A stretch of 64,000 nt of DNA from Phyllobacterium zundukense (GCF_025452195.1 NZ_CP104973.1:3083001-3147000), one strand, 5' to 3'; numbered from the stretch's first letter, positions 32,142-42,327 are shown. The notes: a model not told the origin generated them from the sequence alone. Numbers and translations are program-made.

Positions 32142-33040
32142 GAGGAGGATTCCTGCTCAAAGGTCTCGATGAATAGTCCGGCTTTGTCGGCAGCGGCAAC
32201 AGTTTCGCCATAGCCGAGGATCAGTGTGCGTCGCGCCTCGATGGCGATGCCCTTGAGTCCCGCCTTGACAGCATTCTCCACGGTACTGACACCGATAGCC
32301 GGCAGGTCAGCGCGCACTTCCTGTTGCGGCTTGGCGCATTTGACCAGAACGCCACCCTTGCGATTGATACGCTTGGCATGTCGCAGCTCCGCCACGCGTT
32401 GCAGCATGGCATCGGTGCCTTCGACACCTTCCAGCGCTATGACTCGCCGGCCGATGGCGATTGCGGCTTGGCCGATATCAAGCGAGCCGATCATAATTGC
32501 AGCCTGCCGCGCCGCATTCATATTGGCGACACTCTCCTGGTCGGCACGCTTGCGCGTCAACGTGCCGGGAGCTGGCGCAAGGATGTCGGGAACGATTTCG
32601 TGGGCGCCGAGAACGCGAAAACCATAGGATTCGATCGTCGCGATGACAGCGCGCAACAGGCCGTCATCGCCCAGCCGGAACGCCCGCAGGAAACGATAGA
32701 GCGCAACGAGATTGCCGTTTCCCGGTCGGAGCGCGGCGCGGAACTCCGGTCTGTGACGAATTCCGCCGGCAAGGACAACATTGGATATGCCTTCGGCCCT
32801 CAGGATCTTCACAAGGCCGCCGAGCTCGACAATGGAAATCTCGGCGTGCTCACCCGCGTAGAGCTCAGGTTCTGCCTCGCCTTTGATCGCAACAATCAAA
32901 GGATTGCCGCCAAGCTTCCGCAGACTTGTCGCCACCGCGACTGGAAGCTGGCCATTGCCGGCGACAATCGCGGTCCGTCCCGCTATCGGCGGGTGCAAAG
33001 CTGTCGATGGCGGTGTTTTAGCTGTTGTCGTCACTGTCAC
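32138..33040 (-). CDS. lpxI: UDP-2,3-diacylglucosamine pyrophosphatase LpxI
   Basis: 300 residues, DUF1009/LpxI family. Cleaves UDP-2,3-diacylglucosamine to lipid X and UMP, replacing LpxH in most alphaproteobacteria. Recognisable stretches: AIVAGNGQLPVAVA, NVVLAGGIRHRPEF, LRAVIATIESYGFRVLGAHEIVPD and the C-terminal GIAIEARRTLILG. The start is GTG (33040, or 33034); no ATG lies near. It overlaps the 3' end of lpxA by 23 bp and lpxB by 4 bp. Confidence 0.94.
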   Translation of the reverse strand: MTVTTTAKTPPSTALHPPIAGRTAIVAGNGQLPVAVATSLRKLGGNPLIVAIKGEAEPELYAGEHAEISIVELGGLVKILRAEGISNVVLAGGIRHRPEFRAALRPGNGNLVALYRFLRAFRLGDDGLLRAVIATIESYGFRVLGAHEIVPDILAPAPGTLTRKRADQESVANMNAARQAAIMIGSLDIGQAAIAIGRRVIALEGVEGTDAMLQRVAELRHAKRINRKGGVLVKCAKPQQEVRADLPAIGVSTVENAVKAGLKGIAIEARRTLILGYGETVAAADKAGLFIETFEQESSS

Positions 33041-33845
33041 TGATCTCGATTGCGGAATCGAGTGGCGGCGTACAATAGGCGCGCTTGGTATCAGCGGTGA
33101 TGAAATCGACCAGGTCGGCTACGGCGGCCGAATCCGGGAATGCCACGCGCACATCATCTGCGCGGCTCTTGATCGATTTCGTACGGTCGAACAGCATGCG
33201 GACGGCATGACGCAGCTTGTGGATTTCCGGACGCGCCATCCCTGATCGTTTCATTCCGATGATATTCAGCCCGCCGAGATAGGCGTGGTTGCCGATAGCC
33301 ATACCGTAGGGAACGAGATCGCTTGCCAAGGCAGCAAGACCGCCAATGAAGGCATGATGCCCGACACGTACGAACTGATGAATGCCCGCACCTCCCCCGA
33401 TAATGACATTATTGCCGATGGTGACGTGCCCGCCGATCATCACATTGTTGGAGAATGTGACATTGTCGCCAATCACGCAGTCATGCGCGACATGCGCATA
33501 AGCCAGGAACATGCAATTATCGCCGATCGTGGTAATGCCACGGCTGCCATCCGTACCGCGATGCATGGTCACGCCTTCGCGGATCACGCAGTTCTTGCCG
33601 ACGACGAGTGTCGTATAGCCGCCCTTGTGTTTGGTATTCTGCGGGTCACCGCCAAGCACAGCATTGGGATAGACCTTCGAACCGCCGCCAAGCGTCGTTG
33701 GCCCCATGATGACGACGTGGCTGATAAGTTCGACGTCATCGCCAATGACGGCTTCAGATCCGATGTGACAAAATGGTCCGACAGATACCCTGTCTCCGAT
33801 TTTTGCACCCTGCTCGATAATAGACGTCTGATGAATGCGAGACAT
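33018..33845 (-). CDS. lpxA: Acyl-[ACP]-UDP-N-acetylglucosamine O-acyltransferase
   Basis: 275 residues. The left-handed β-helix of hexapeptide repeats is visible throughout the first 190 residues (IGDRVSVGPFCHIG, IGDDVELISHVVI), with the catalytic His in FLAYAHVAHDCVIGD, then a helical C-terminal domain. Adds the first acyl chain to UDP-GlcNAc in lipid A synthesis. The C-terminus is acidic (EISDSDDNS) and overlaps lpxI. It starts 8 bp after fabZ. Confidence 0.97.
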   Translation of the reverse strand: MSRIHQTSIIEQGAKIGDRVSVGPFCHIGSEAVIGDDVELISHVVIMGPTTLGGGSKVYPNAVLGGDPQNTKHKGGYTTLVVGKNCVIREGVTMHRGTDGSRGITTIGDNCMFLAYAHVAHDCVIGDNVTFSNNVMIGGHVTIGNNVIIGGGAGIHQFVRVGHHAFIGGLAALASDLVPYGMAIGNHAYLGGLNIIGMKRSGMARPEIHKLRHAVRMLFDRTKSIKSRADDVRVAFPDSAAVADLVDFITADTKRAYCTPPLDSAIEISDSDDNS

Positions 33846-33853
33846 AAAAGGGT

Positions 33854-34339
33854 TCAGACTCCGGACTCGTCTTCATCGGGAAAGCCGACCATGGCGGCAA
33901 CTTCCGCTTCGGCAACCTTCACGCCGTCAACTTCGGCGATACAAGCGTATTTGTGGAGGATGCCGCGCTGCTTCAGCTTCGTCACCCGCAGCTTCAGTTG
34001 GTCGCCCGGAACGACAGGCTTGCGGAACTTGGCATTATCGATGGTCATGAAGAAGACCTTGCCCGGCTTGCCGCTGCCATTGTGGAAGAGAACGATCGCG
34101 CCGGCAGTCTGGGCCATGGCTTCGATGATCAAAACACCCGGCATGATCGGCAGCTCGGGAAAATGACCGGCAAAATGCGGCTCGTTGATGCTGACATTCT
34201 TGATGCCGGTGGCCGATACGTCACGGTCGATATCGACGATGCGATCGATCAGCAGAAATGGATAACGATGTGGCAGATTCGCCAGAAGTTTCTGGATATC
34301 CGCAACTCCGAGGCTCTCCACTTTCACATTGTCACTCAT
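33854..34339 (-). CDS. fabZ: 3-hydroxyacyl-[ACP] dehydratase FabZ
   Basis: 161 residues. Hot-dog fold: [13 protein letters not shown] near the N-terminus, catalytic His in [17 protein letters not shown] and catalytic Glu in the same helix. Dehydrates 3-hydroxyacyl-ACP in fatty acid elongation, competing with LpxA/LpxD for hydroxyacyl-ACP; clustering with lpx genes is usual. The start overlaps the lpxD stop by 8 bp. Confidence 0.97.
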   Translation of the reverse strand: MSDNVKVESLGVADIQKLLANLPHRYPFLLIDRIVDIDRDVSATGIKNVSINEPHFAGHFPELPIMPGVLIIEAMAQTAGAIVLFHNGSGKPGKVFFMTIDNAKFRKPVVPGDQLKLRVTKLKQRGILHKYACIAEVDGVKVAEAEVAAMVGFPDEDESGV

Positions 34340-35387
34340 CTGAACTGCTCTCCTTCTTGGTTCGAGTCATCGCACGCACGCTCGCGATTTCACGGAACCA
34401 CTGCTTGAACGGCTGAGCAGGCGCGCCGGCCCACCTCTCGCCGTCCGGTATATCGTTCATTACGCCGCTCGCTGCGGCGATCTCGACGCGTGAACCTATG
34501 TTGACGTGATCCTTGATCCCGACGCTTCCGCCGAGCATCGTCATGTCACCAAGGACCACACTGCCCGAGATGCCGCATTGCGCAGCAATAACGCAATGCC
34601 GCCCTATACGCACATTATGGGCAATTTGCACGAGATTATCGATTTTCGTGCCTTCACCGATTGTCGTGTCAGCCAGAGCACCACGATCGACCGTTGTGTT
34701 GGCACCGATTTCGACATTGTCCTGAATAATAACGCGGCCGAGCTGCGGCATCTTGTCGAGACCTGCCCTGCCAGGCACATACCCAAAGCCATCCTGGCCA
34801 ATTCTTACACCCGGATGCAGCAGGACGCGATTACCCAAAAATGCGTACTGAACCGAGCAATTCGGAGCGATATAGCAATCGCGACCAATCTTGCAGCCAT
34901 TGCCGATGACGACATTGGCGGCGATCACAGTGCCGGAACCGATGGAAACATTGCTGCCGATGATGGCACCTGGCTCAATCGTAACATCAGTTTCAATCTC
35001 TGCGGACGGATGGACAATCGCGTGGGTCGATATACCGGTCTGTCCGCTCCACAAATGTGCATTGACAGCATTGGGATAGAGCGCGCGGCCAATGGCAGCA
35101 AAATCCTGCTGCGGATGACGGGTTACGATGATGGCGACGTTCTTAGGAACGTTTGCCTTGATTTCATCGGTGCACAATATGCCGGCAGCCTTCAGGTTAC
35201 CGAGATCCAGAGCATGCTTCTTGCTTTCGATAAATACCAGCGCATCGGGTCCTGCATCCGAAAGCGAAGCCAAACGGGTGACCGGCCGACCTGCCAACGA
35301 AGTATCCACAAGAACGCCATTGGTCAGACCTGCGATCTGACCAATTGTCACGTTCAACAGTGGCTCATAAAAGATAGGATCGGCCAT
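34332..35387 (-). CDS. lpxD: UDP-3-O-(3-hydroxyacyl)glucosamine N-acyltransferase
   Basis: 351 residues. N-terminal uridine-binding domain (about 1-100, with [10 protein letters not shown]), then hexapeptide-repeat β-helix (about 105-320) containing the catalytic His in [20 protein letters not shown], then a helical tail. Adds the N-linked acyl chain in lipid A synthesis. It lies 53 bp after bamA and overlaps fabZ. Confidence 0.97.
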   Translation of the reverse strand: MADPIFYEPLLNVTIGQIAGLTNGVLVDTSLAGRPVTRLASLSDAGPDALVFIESKKHALDLGNLKAAGILCTDEIKANVPKNVAIIVTRHPQQDFAAIGRALYPNAVNAHLWSGQTGISTHAIVHPSAEIETDVTIEPGAIIGSNVSIGSGTVIAANVVIGNGCKIGRDCYIAPNCSVQYAFLGNRVLLHPGVRIGQDGFGYVPGRAGLDKMPQLGRVIIQDNVEIGANTTVDRGALADTTIGEGTKIDNLVQIAHNVRIGRHCVIAAQCGISGSVVLGDMTMLGGSVGIKDHVNIGSRVEIAAASGVMNDIPDGERWAGAPAQPFKQWFREIASVRAMTRTKKESSSDE

Positions 35388-35440
35388 CGGCTACTTTCTC
35401 CCCCGGGGAAACTTGCTCCCCCCGGGAGGTCAGCAATCTA

Positions 35441-37816
35441 TCAGAACTTGCTCGACATGCCGAAGTTGAAATTCTGAACCTGATCGCCTTCAACCTTTTT
35501 GACCGGCACAGCATAGTCGAAGCGCAGCGGACCGAATGGAGACGCCCACATGATACTGGCACCGACCGATGCGCGCCATTCCATTTCGGTTGTGCCCGCA
35601 GCTTCTGAAAGGTCGTTTCCATACAGGGTGGCCGCATCGGCGAACAAAGCACCGCGGATGCCTATGCTTTCCGGAACAACAGGCATCGGGAACTGTGTTT
35701 CCAGCGATCCGCTGAAGTAGGTCGTACCGCCGAGGAAGCTGCCGTCGTCATCATCCACCGTCAAATCTCGTGGACCGATACCGGCATATTTGAAACCGCG
35801 GATCATTTCGCTGTTGTTCTTGAACAGATCGAACACCCGCAGGTCTTCGTCGCCAAAGCCAGCGATATAACCCGCACCAACACCCACCAAGCCGACAATA
35901 TCCATCTCGTCGGACAGCGTCTTGTAATACTGACCTTTGAACGTCGTCTTCAGGAAGTTGGCGTCACCACCGATACCCGCATATTCCTGATTGAACTTCG
36001 CATAGATACCGTCACGCGGGTTCTTCGTATCGTCGATCGTATTATATGTCAGCGACCAGCTAACCGAAGACTTGATCCATGGGCTTTCCTCTGCTGCATC
36101 GATGAATGCCTGAGAAATCTCTGTCGGATCGGGTATATCGGTGCCCGGTATCATCGCATCGTTATCAATCTCATACTTTTCTTCGGTGAGATTGTAGGCA
36201 ACGCCGGCCGTCAGATCATCGGTGATCGGCAGACCGAAGCGAATGGTACCGCCGGTCAAGTCCGTCTCGTACTTGTTGTTCACACCCGACTGACGCTTGA
36301 AAATATCGAAGCCGGCTGCAATGCGCTGCCCAAGAAAGTATGGCTCGGTAAACGACAGCGAATAGGAGCGGTTGTTATCAAGACCGCCACCCGCTGCAAT
36401 ACGGATGTACTGGCCACGACCGAGGAAGTTGCGTTCGGTGATAGAAGCTTCAACCGTCGGCCCAGGGTTTTCACCACCGGTCGTATAACCGCCACCGATG
36501 GAGAATTCACCGGTCGATTTCTCGATGACGTCGACGACAAGCACAACCTGATCGGGCTGGGAACCGGGCGCCGTCGAGATGTTGACCGTCTGGAAGAATT
36601 GCAACGCTTCTAGACGGCGCTTGGCGCGCTGGATCAGAACCTGGTTGAAGGCATCGCCTTCACTGACATCGAATTCACGGCGGATAACGAAATCGCGGGT
36701 CTTTTCATTGCCGCGGATTTCAATGCGCTCGACATAGGCGCGTGGCCCCTGATCGATGGCATAGGTCACGGAAATCGTGTGATTTTCGAAGTTACGATCG
36801 CCGCGCGGCTCAACCTTCGCGAAGGCGTAGCCCTGACCGGCAACCTTCTCGGAAACCTTGATGATCGAGTCTTCGACTTCCTTGGCGTTGTAGGTATCCC
36901 CTTCGCGGGTCTCGACAAGTCCGTTCAGCTGCGAGGTATCGACACCCTCAACCGAGCTTTCGATCTGAACGCCGCCAAACTTGTACTTCTCACCTTCTTC
37001 AACTGTAATGGTGATCGTGTAGTCGTTGGTGGCGGGATCGAGTTCAGCGGTTGAAGAAATCACGCGAAAATCCGCGTAACCGCGATTGTAGTAGAACCGG
37101 CGTAGTGCTTCCTCGTCTGCGCGAAGGCGATCTTCGCTGTAAACGTCGTTTCGTGTCAGCCAGGAAAGCGGGGTGGACCTTTTGGTCGAGATTACGTCGC
37201 TCAGGCGGCGATTGCCAAAGGCCTGATTGCCGACGAAATTGATCTTGGCAATCTTGGTGCGATCGCCTTCATTGATCTCGAACACAACGTTGACGCGCCC
37301 TTCGCCCAGATCCATCGTCCGGCCGGAGACCGTGGCATCACTGCGGCCGACATTGCGGTAGGCGGCACGTACGGCCTCGACATCGGCATCGAGCGTCGCC
37401 TGGTCGAAAGCGGCGCGCGGCTTCAACTGCACAGCATTTTGCAGCGCAGGGTCCTTGATCTTCTTGTTGCCCTGGAAAATGACCTGGTTGACAACCTGAT
37501 GCTCATTGACCTGAACGATCAATGTTCCACCCGACTGGCTGATGCGCACATCGCTGAACAGGCCGGTACCGAACAGACGCTTGGTTGCCGCATCGATGTC
37601 CGCATTGGAAAAAGGCTTGCCGGGCGTAATCCCCAGATTGTCGCGAACCGTCTGGGCATCCACGCGTGTATTACCACGCACTTCAATGCGGCTTACGGTT
37701 GCTGCCTCTGCTACCGTGACGCCTGCTACCGTGGTTACGATTGCACCCGAACTCACAAGAGCCGCTGATATGGCGAGCGCTGACGCTGCACCAACAAATT
37801 TTGAACTTGCCGCCAT
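35441..37816 (-). CDS. bamA: Outer-membrane protein assembly factor BamA
   Basis: 791 residues. Signal peptide at about 1-38 (MAASSKFVGAASALAIS...), five POTRA domains (about 40-390, beginning VSRIEVRGNTRVDAQTV), then the 16-strand Omp85 barrel ending in Phe (NFGMSSKF), the C-terminal outer-membrane signature. Inserts β-barrel proteins. The ATG at 37816 was chosen because it starts the signal peptide and follows AAGGCCT. Directly downstream of rseP, separated by a nested inverted repeat. Confidence 0.97.
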   Translation of the reverse strand: MAASSKFVGAASALAISAALVSSGAIVTTVAGVTVAEAATVSRIEVRGNTRVDAQTVRDNLGITPGKPFSNADIDAATKRLFGTGLFSDVRISQSGGTLIVQVNEHQVVNQVIFQGNKKIKDPALQNAVQLKPRAAFDQATLDADVEAVRAAYRNVGRSDATVSGRTMDLGEGRVNVVFEINEGDRTKIAKINFVGNQAFGNRRLSDVISTKRSTPLSWLTRNDVYSEDRLRADEEALRRFYYNRGYADFRVISSTAELDPATNDYTITITVEEGEKYKFGGVQIESSVEGVDTSQLNGLVETREGDTYNAKEVEDSIIKVSEKVAGQGYAFAKVEPRGDRNFENHTISVTYAIDQGPRAYVERIEIRGNEKTRDFVIRREFDVSEGDAFNQVLIQRAKRRLEALQFFQTVNISTAPGSQPDQVVLVVDVIEKSTGEFSIGGGYTTGGENPGPTVEASITERNFLGRGQYIRIAAGGGLDNNRSYSLSFTEPYFLGQRIAAGFDIFKRQSGVNNKYETDLTGGTIRFGLPITDDLTAGVAYNLTEEKYEIDNDAMIPGTDIPDPTEISQAFIDAAEESPWIKSSVSWSLTYNTIDDTKNPRDGIYAKFNQEYAGIGGDANFLKTTFKGQYYKTLSDEMDIVGLVGVGAGYIAGFGDEDLRVFDLFKNNSEMIRGFKYAGIGPRDLTVDDDDGSFLGGTTYFSGSLETQFPMPVVPESIGIRGALFADAATLYGNDLSEAAGTTEMEWRASVGASIMWASPFGPLRFDYAVPVKKVEGDQVQNFNFGMSSKF

Positions 37817-37927
37817 AGGCCTTATGAACCTTCGTTTCTCGTTGTCCCCGGGCGAGACCCCGGAATAAGCACTTACTCGCACACCGTCATAGCCGGTTTT
37901 TACATACACGCAAGGCTTACGGTTAAA

Positions 37928-37993
37928 ATCTGTTTACTTCACAAGAAAGCGTGGCATCCATGCCACGCCAATCGAAGCTTATAGTAAACAGAT
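37928..37993. repeat. Nested inverted repeat between rseP and bamA
   Basis: Outer arms are perfect 11-bp inverted repeats ATCTGTTTACT (37928-37938) and AGTAAACAGAT (37983-37993). Within them is a perfect 8-bp hairpin GCGTGGCA-TCCA-TGCCACGC (37949-37968), which on the minus strand is followed by TTTCTTGT. It could attenuate transcription from rseP into bamA or be an operator; the sequence alone does not decide. Confidence 0.55.
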
Positions 37994-38045
37994 CATGTCG
38001 CCTGACCAGCCAGCGCCTCAAATTTTCATCAATGTTTAACGTTTG

Positions 38046-39185
38046 CTATCTGCAAGCAAAAAGATCGTTAAACACAACAAACCCCATGAATCCCAAGACT
38101 AAAAAGAATCCGGCGCGAAAGAAAATCTCCTGAACCGCCGGCCTGACGGGCCTGCCGATGACGGCTTCAGCGGCGTAGAAGACCAGATGCCCGCCATCGA
38201 GAGGCGGCAAGGGAAACAAATTGAGCAGGCCGATACCGATGGACAGCATTGCCGTTAGCTGGATAAGCCAATCAACGCCCTGGCTAGCCGCTTGCCCTGC
38301 CATTGTGGCGATCTTGACGGGCCCTCCCAATTGGCACTTGTCTTCGCGTCCCGCGAAGAACCGGCTGAAAAACTGACCGGTGCGGGCGATGATAAATCCG
38401 CTTTCACGCACAGCCTGAACAACTGATTCGCCAGGGCCGTATTCGATCCGCCGGAAGTTACCCAACTCCTGATTGTTTACCACACCGATCACTGCAATCT
38501 TGATAGTGTTCCCCAGCGGGTCCTTTTGCTCCAGTAGCTCGGGTGTCGCGGTCAATTGAACTTCCTGGCCCTTGCGCTCCACTACAAAATTAATGGAATC
38601 GCCGGCACGCGAAGACACGTGACGTTGAACGTCCGAAAAGGTTTCGACTTTATCGCCATCTACGCTGATGAAACGGTCACCGGGCTGGAATCCGGCAACT
38701 GCTGCAGGACCACCGGGGCGGACTTCCGCAACCATCGGGTCCGCAACCATCTTGCCATAAAGAGAGAAGAACACTGAAAAAATGGCAACGGTGAGCAATA
38801 TATTGAACGCGGGGCCGGCAAAGACAGTGGCGGCACGCTTCCACACCGGCTGGGTATGAAAGGCCACCGCCCGCTCTTCCGGCGTCATCGCTGCAGCCGG
38901 CGTTCCTACGGAGCTGGATACGCCCTCGTCGCCGGCAAATTTGACGTAACCGCCGAGCGGAATTGCCGAAAGTTTCCAGCGCGTTCCCTTGCGATCGGTG
39001 AACCCGATCAATTCAGGCCCGAAGCCAACGGAGAATGCCTGGACGCCAATTCCGCACCACCGTCCTACAAGGTAGTGACCCATTTCGTGGACGAAAACCA
39101 CGACGGTCAGAACAATCAGGAATGGCAGAATCGTTCCGATCAAAACGCTCTGGGTACCGAAGAGAGTATGCAGTGTTTCTGTCAA
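38046..39185 (-). CDS. rseP: Site-2 intramembrane metalloprotease RseP
   Basis: 379 residues. Zinc site HEMGH at residues 33-37 in the first membrane helix, one PDZ domain (about 130-210, with RPGGPAAVAGFQPGDRFISVDG) and the third zinc ligand in NLFPLPPLDGGHLVFY near the C-terminus. It cleaves membrane-bound anti-sigma factors and signal peptides. The start is TTG at 39185: no ATG is suitable, and the codon is placed 7 nt after a strong GGAGG. Conserved order cdsA-rseP-bamA. Confidence 0.94.
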   Translation of the reverse strand: MTETLHTLFGTQSVLIGTILPFLIVLTVVVFVHEMGHYLVGRWCGIGVQAFSVGFGPELIGFTDRKGTRWKLSAIPLGGYVKFAGDEGVSSSVGTPAAAMTPEERAVAFHTQPVWKRAATVFAGPAFNILLTVAIFSVFFSLYGKMVADPMVAEVRPGGPAAVAGFQPGDRFISVDGDKVETFSDVQRHVSSRAGDSINFVVERKGQEVQLTATPELLEQKDPLGNTIKIAVIGVVNNQELGNFRRIEYGPGESVVQAVRESGFIIARTGQFFSRFFAGREDKCQLGGPVKIATMAGQAASQGVDWLIQLTAMLSIGIGLLNLFPLPPLDGGHLVFYAAEAVIGRPVRPAVQEIFFRAGFFLVLGFMGFVVFNDLFACR

Positions 39186-39228
39186 TATATCCTCCGGGCC
39201 AGTCAGATGGCCCTGTGGGTTCGCTCGG

Positions 39229-40050
39229 CTAGAAAAGAATGTCGTATGGCGTTTCCGGTGTCACCAGAATTGCCCCGATGACGTATAGCAATGCTGCAGC
39301 AGCTACAAGCCCGTCGACCCGGTCCATCACACCACCGTGACCGGGGATGAGCTGGCCGGAGTCCTTGATGCCAAATCGACGTTTCACCCATGATTCGCCG
39401 AGATCGCCGATCTGGGCGATGATCGACAATAGAAGTGCGATCAGTGGAACGGAAACGCTACCCGTCGGCGTGATAAAGGCGGCAAGTCCGACGCCGGCCG
39501 CCACTCCTGCTGCTGCGCCGCCAATTGCTCCTGACCAGGTCTTGTTGGGCGAAAAGCGTGGCGCCAGCTTTGGCCCGCCAAGCGCCCGACCATTGAAAAA
39601 CGCAAAGATATCCGTCGCCCAGACGACGGCAAACAGGAACAGGATTGCCGCAAACCCATCGCCTGTATCGCCGCGCAACAATGTCAGGGCGATGGCTGGA
39701 AAGCCGGAGTAGATGAGGCCGAACGCCGGCCAATAGCCATTGGACCGCCCGCCTATCGCGGCGACAAGCGCCGCGCCTGCAAAGAGCACGCTGATCATGG
39801 TCAAGACATCTTGGGTGAAGAGAAGGACGACCATTACACAGACTAGGCAAACCCACACCAGACCGCGAGTGACGGATGTCGACCGCTGGAATGTGATGAG
39901 CTGCCATTCGTAAAACACGCTCAGGCCAATGGCGCAGGCCAGAATGCCGAAGGCAAATCCACCGATCGAAGTAAGAACAACCGTAATGACGATAAGGACA
40001 ATCGCGCTCAGAACGCGTTTTTGCAAATTGGAAAGACCATTGAAGGTCAC
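39229..40050 (-). CDS. cdsA: Phosphatidate cytidylyltransferase
   Basis: 273 residues with about seven membrane helices. The family signature near the C-terminus reads [19 protein letters not shown]. Makes CDP-diacylglycerol, the branch point of phospholipid synthesis, in the inner membrane. The start is GTG at 40050, overlapping the uppS stop by 4 nt (GTGA), so translation is probably coupled. Confidence 0.95.
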   Translation of the reverse strand: MTFNGLSNLQKRVLSAIVLIVITVVLTSIGGFAFGILACAIGLSVFYEWQLITFQRSTSVTRGLVWVCLVCVMVVLLFTQDVLTMISVLFAGAALVAAIGGRSNGYWPAFGLIYSGFPAIALTLLRGDTGDGFAAILFLFAVVWATDIFAFFNGRALGGPKLAPRFSPNKTWSGAIGGAAAGVAAGVGLAAFITPTGSVSVPLIALLLSIIAQIGDLGESWVKRRFGIKDSGQLIPGHGGVMDRVDGLVAAAALLYVIGAILVTPETPYDILF

Positions 40051-40766
40051 AGAGCGATTTCCTGCGCCGCCACACCGCCGAAGCGCCGTTCACGCATCTG
40101 GAATGTTTCTACGGCTTCAGCCAGATGCGAGGGCCGGAAGTCGGGCCAATAGCAGGGCATGAACATGAATTCCGAATAGGCCGCCTGCCAAAGAAGAAAG
40201 TTCGACAGGCGCATTTCACCGCTGGTACGGATAATCAGATCTGGATCAGGGATATCGGCTGTATCCAGCCGCACCGATATGGCTTCGGGCGTAATGTCTC
40301 CAAGGGCGATAACACCCGATGCAACATCCGCAACGAGGCGCTGAACTGCGCGGGTTATTTCATTGCGTGAACCATAATTGAAGGCAATAACCAGCGTGAG
40401 TCCGGTATTTCTGACCGTCAGCGTTTCCGCTTCCTCGAGGAGGCTGCGAATGTCTTTGGCCAGATCCTGCCGCTCTCCTATGATCCGCACCCGGACGTTC
40501 TCTCTATGCAGATCCGCGAGATCGCGCCTGATAAAGAGTTTCAGAAGTCCCATAAGATCGGTCACTTCCGAGCGCGGCCGCGACCAGTTTTCGGACGAGA
40601 ACGCAAACAGCGTCAGGAAAGGTATATCCATCTTGCCCGCGGCGCGGATAACCTCACGCAGCGAATCGACGCCAGCCTTGTGGCCCGCCGTGCGCGGCAG
40701 TCCCCTCGCCTTTGCCCAACGGCCATTTCCATCCATGATGATGGCAATGTGGCGCGGATTGGACAT
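40047..40766 (-). CDS. uppS: Undecaprenyl (isoprenyl) diphosphate synthase
   Basis: 239 residues. Cis-prenyltransferase: [20 protein letters not shown] with the catalytic Asp, [11 protein letters not shown], and the C-terminal [20 protein letters not shown]. Makes the C55 lipid carrier for peptidoglycan and LPS. The ATG at 40766 is preceded by GGAGG 9 nt upstream. The 146-bp gap to frr contains a degenerate copy of a palindromic repeat. Confidence 0.97.
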   Translation of the reverse strand: MSNPRHIAIIMDGNGRWAKARGLPRTAGHKAGVDSLREVIRAAGKMDIPFLTLFAFSSENWSRPRSEVTDLMGLLKLFIRRDLADLHRENVRVRIIGERQDLAKDIRSLLEEAETLTVRNTGLTLVIAFNYGSRNEITRAVQRLVADVASGVIALGDITPEAISVRLDTADIPDPDLIIRTSGEMRLSNFLLWQAAYSEFMFMPCYWPDFRPSHLAEAVETFQMRERRFGGVAAQEIAL

Positions 40767-40840
40767 TGGCTTTGACCTCCAGTGGGACTGCTTACGCAAT
40801 TATCGGTTCGGACATATTCGAGAATTCACCTCATGAGACA

Positions 40841-40882
40841 TGTGGCTTGGTATTCGAGAACCGGAGCACTGGAAACGCAACA
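40841..40882. repeat. Degenerate fragment resembling the mgtE-flanking palindromic repeat
   Basis: Contains TTCGAGAACCGGAGCAC followed by GGAAACGCAACAC, which matches both halves of the element at 60626-60768 with the middle (the GCAGCGTACATTGAGTACGTGA portion) missing. It looks like a remnant with an internal deletion in the uppS-frr gap. Confidence 0.4.
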
Positions 40883-40912
40883 CATATCCATCGAGTGGTG
40901 ATCAAAACTTTC

Positions 40913-41473
40913 TCAAACCTGCATGATTTCCGCTTCTTTGACAGCAACGACTTTATCCATTTCTGCAATGGTGTCATCAGTCAGTTTCTGGACTTTTTCA
41001 GACAGGACACGATTGTCATCCTGACTGATATCGCCGTCCTTTTCCAACCGCTTCAATTCGTCCATGCCGTCGCGGCGAACGTGACGCGCTGCGACCTTAG
41101 CATGCTCGACATATTGATGGGCGATCTTGACCAGTTCCTTGCGGCGCTGCTCGTTGAGTTCAGGCAACGGAATACGCAAATTGTTGCCGTCGGTAATCGG
41201 GTTGAGGCCAAGACCGGATTCGCGGATCGCGCGGTCAACCTTGCCAACCATCGACTTGTCCCAGACGGACACGGCGAGCATTCGCGACTCTGGCACAGTG
41301 ATATTGGCAACCTGATTGAGAGGCATCTGCGAACCATAGGCCTCGACTGTAATAGGCTCCAGCAGGCTTGCCGAAGCGCGACCTGTACGCAGCCCGCCGA
41401 GATCGTGTTTCAGCGCCTGTATGGCACCGTCCATGCGGCGCTTCAGGTCGTTCAGATCGAGTGCATCACTCAT
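40913..41473 (-). CDS. frr: Ribosome recycling factor
   Basis: 186 residues, the standard length. Releases ribosomes from mRNA after termination together with EF-G. Recognisable: [59 protein letters not shown] and a helical C-terminus. The ATG at 41473 (not the TTG two codons earlier) is preceded by AAGGAG with 8-nt spacing. It follows pyrH by 43 bp in the usual pyrH-frr-uppS order. Confidence 0.97.
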   Translation of the reverse strand: MSDALDLNDLKRRMDGAIQALKHDLGGLRTGRASASLLEPITVEAYGSQMPLNQVANITVPESRMLAVSVWDKSMVGKVDRAIRESGLGLNPITDGNNLRIPLPELNEQRRKELVKIAHQYVEHAKVAARHVRRDGMDELKRLEKDGDISQDDNRVLSEKVQKLTDDTIAEMDKVVAVKEAEIMQV

Positions 41474-41516
41474 GCTCAATGCTCCTTATTCTTGGCGGAA
41501 CTGCCCGGCAGAACAA

Positions 41517-42239
41517 TCAATGGTCCGATACGACCGTTGCACGTCCTCTACCCTGTAGCACTTCTGCAAAACCACCCTTTTCATGGATCGAATAGACGAT
41601 TATTGGGATATTATTTTCACGTGCAAGAGCTACAGCAGTCGTATCCATCACAGCGAGCCCGCGATCCAGCACGTCCTTGTGGGTCAAATGATCAAACCGC
41701 ACCGCATTTGGGTCTTTTTTAGGATCCGCCGAATAAATTCCGTCAACCTGGGTGCCCTTGAACAGGGCATCGGCCCCGATCTCAGCGGCACGCAGCGCAG
41801 CTGCGGAGTCGGTCGTAAAGAAGGGATTGCCAGTACCTCCGGCAAAGATCACAACCTTGCCCATGTCCATATATTCGGTCGCCAGCCTTTGCGAAAACGT
41901 CTCGCAGAATTCAGGCATGGTAACCGCCGAAAGGACAACCGTGTCGATGCCGAGCTTCACCAGAGAAGTGCGCAGCGCCAAAGAGTTGATCACCGTTGCC
42001 AGCATGCCCATGTGGTCGCCGGTAACCCGGTCTCCACCTTTGGAGGCTACAGCTACGCCGCGAAAAATATTGCCGCCGCCGATCACCACGCCAACCTGCA
42101 CACCCAATGCACGAGCTTCCGCAATATCGCTGGCAATTCGATCGGCGACAGCCACATCGATGCCGAAGCCCTGATCGCCCATGAGAGCTTCCCCTGAGGC
42201 TTTGAGCACAACGCGTTTGTAAACTGCCGTACCAGCCAT
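41517..42239 (-). CDS. pyrH: Uridylate kinase (UMP kinase)
   Basis: 240 residues. Amino-acid-kinase fold, bacterial UMP kinase: YKRVVLKASGEALMG at the start, VIGGGNIFRG, HMGMLATVINSLAL and FAGGTGNPFFTTDSAAALRA. Phosphorylates UMP for pyrimidine nucleotide synthesis. Between tsf and frr, the near-universal bacterial order. Confidence 0.98.
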   Translation of the reverse strand: MAGTAVYKRVVLKASGEALMGDQGFGIDVAVADRIASDIAEARALGVQVGVVIGGGNIFRGVAVASKGGDRVTGDHMGMLATVINSLALRTSLVKLGIDTVVLSAVTMPEFCETFSQRLATEYMDMGKVVIFAGGTGNPFFTTDSAAALRAAEIGADALFKGTQVDGIYSADPKKDPNAVRFDHLTHKDVLDRGLAVMDTTAVALARENNIPIIVYSIHEKGGFAEVLQGRGRATVVSDH

Positions 42240-42327
42240 GGAACCTTCCTCAACGTCGTTTCGAATTCCGGATACACGAAGGGCACCGCGTTGTCACGCG
42301 ATGCCCTTTGATTTCAGCTGTCTAAGG

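Noticed and set aside
33018..33040. The 23-bp overlap of lpxA and lpxI as a frameshift artefact
   Set aside because: Both proteins are full length and the overlap is explained by a GTG start for lpxI inside the lpxA end.
34506..35477. 323-codon plus-strand ORF opposite lpxD
   Set aside because: Shadow of the hexapeptide-repeat gene lpxD, whose start, stop and overlaps with neighbours are all regular.
39229..40050. cdsA start shifted downstream because of its GTG codon
   Set aside because: The GTG gives the conserved N-terminus and makes the usual 4-nt overlap with uppS, so it is retained.
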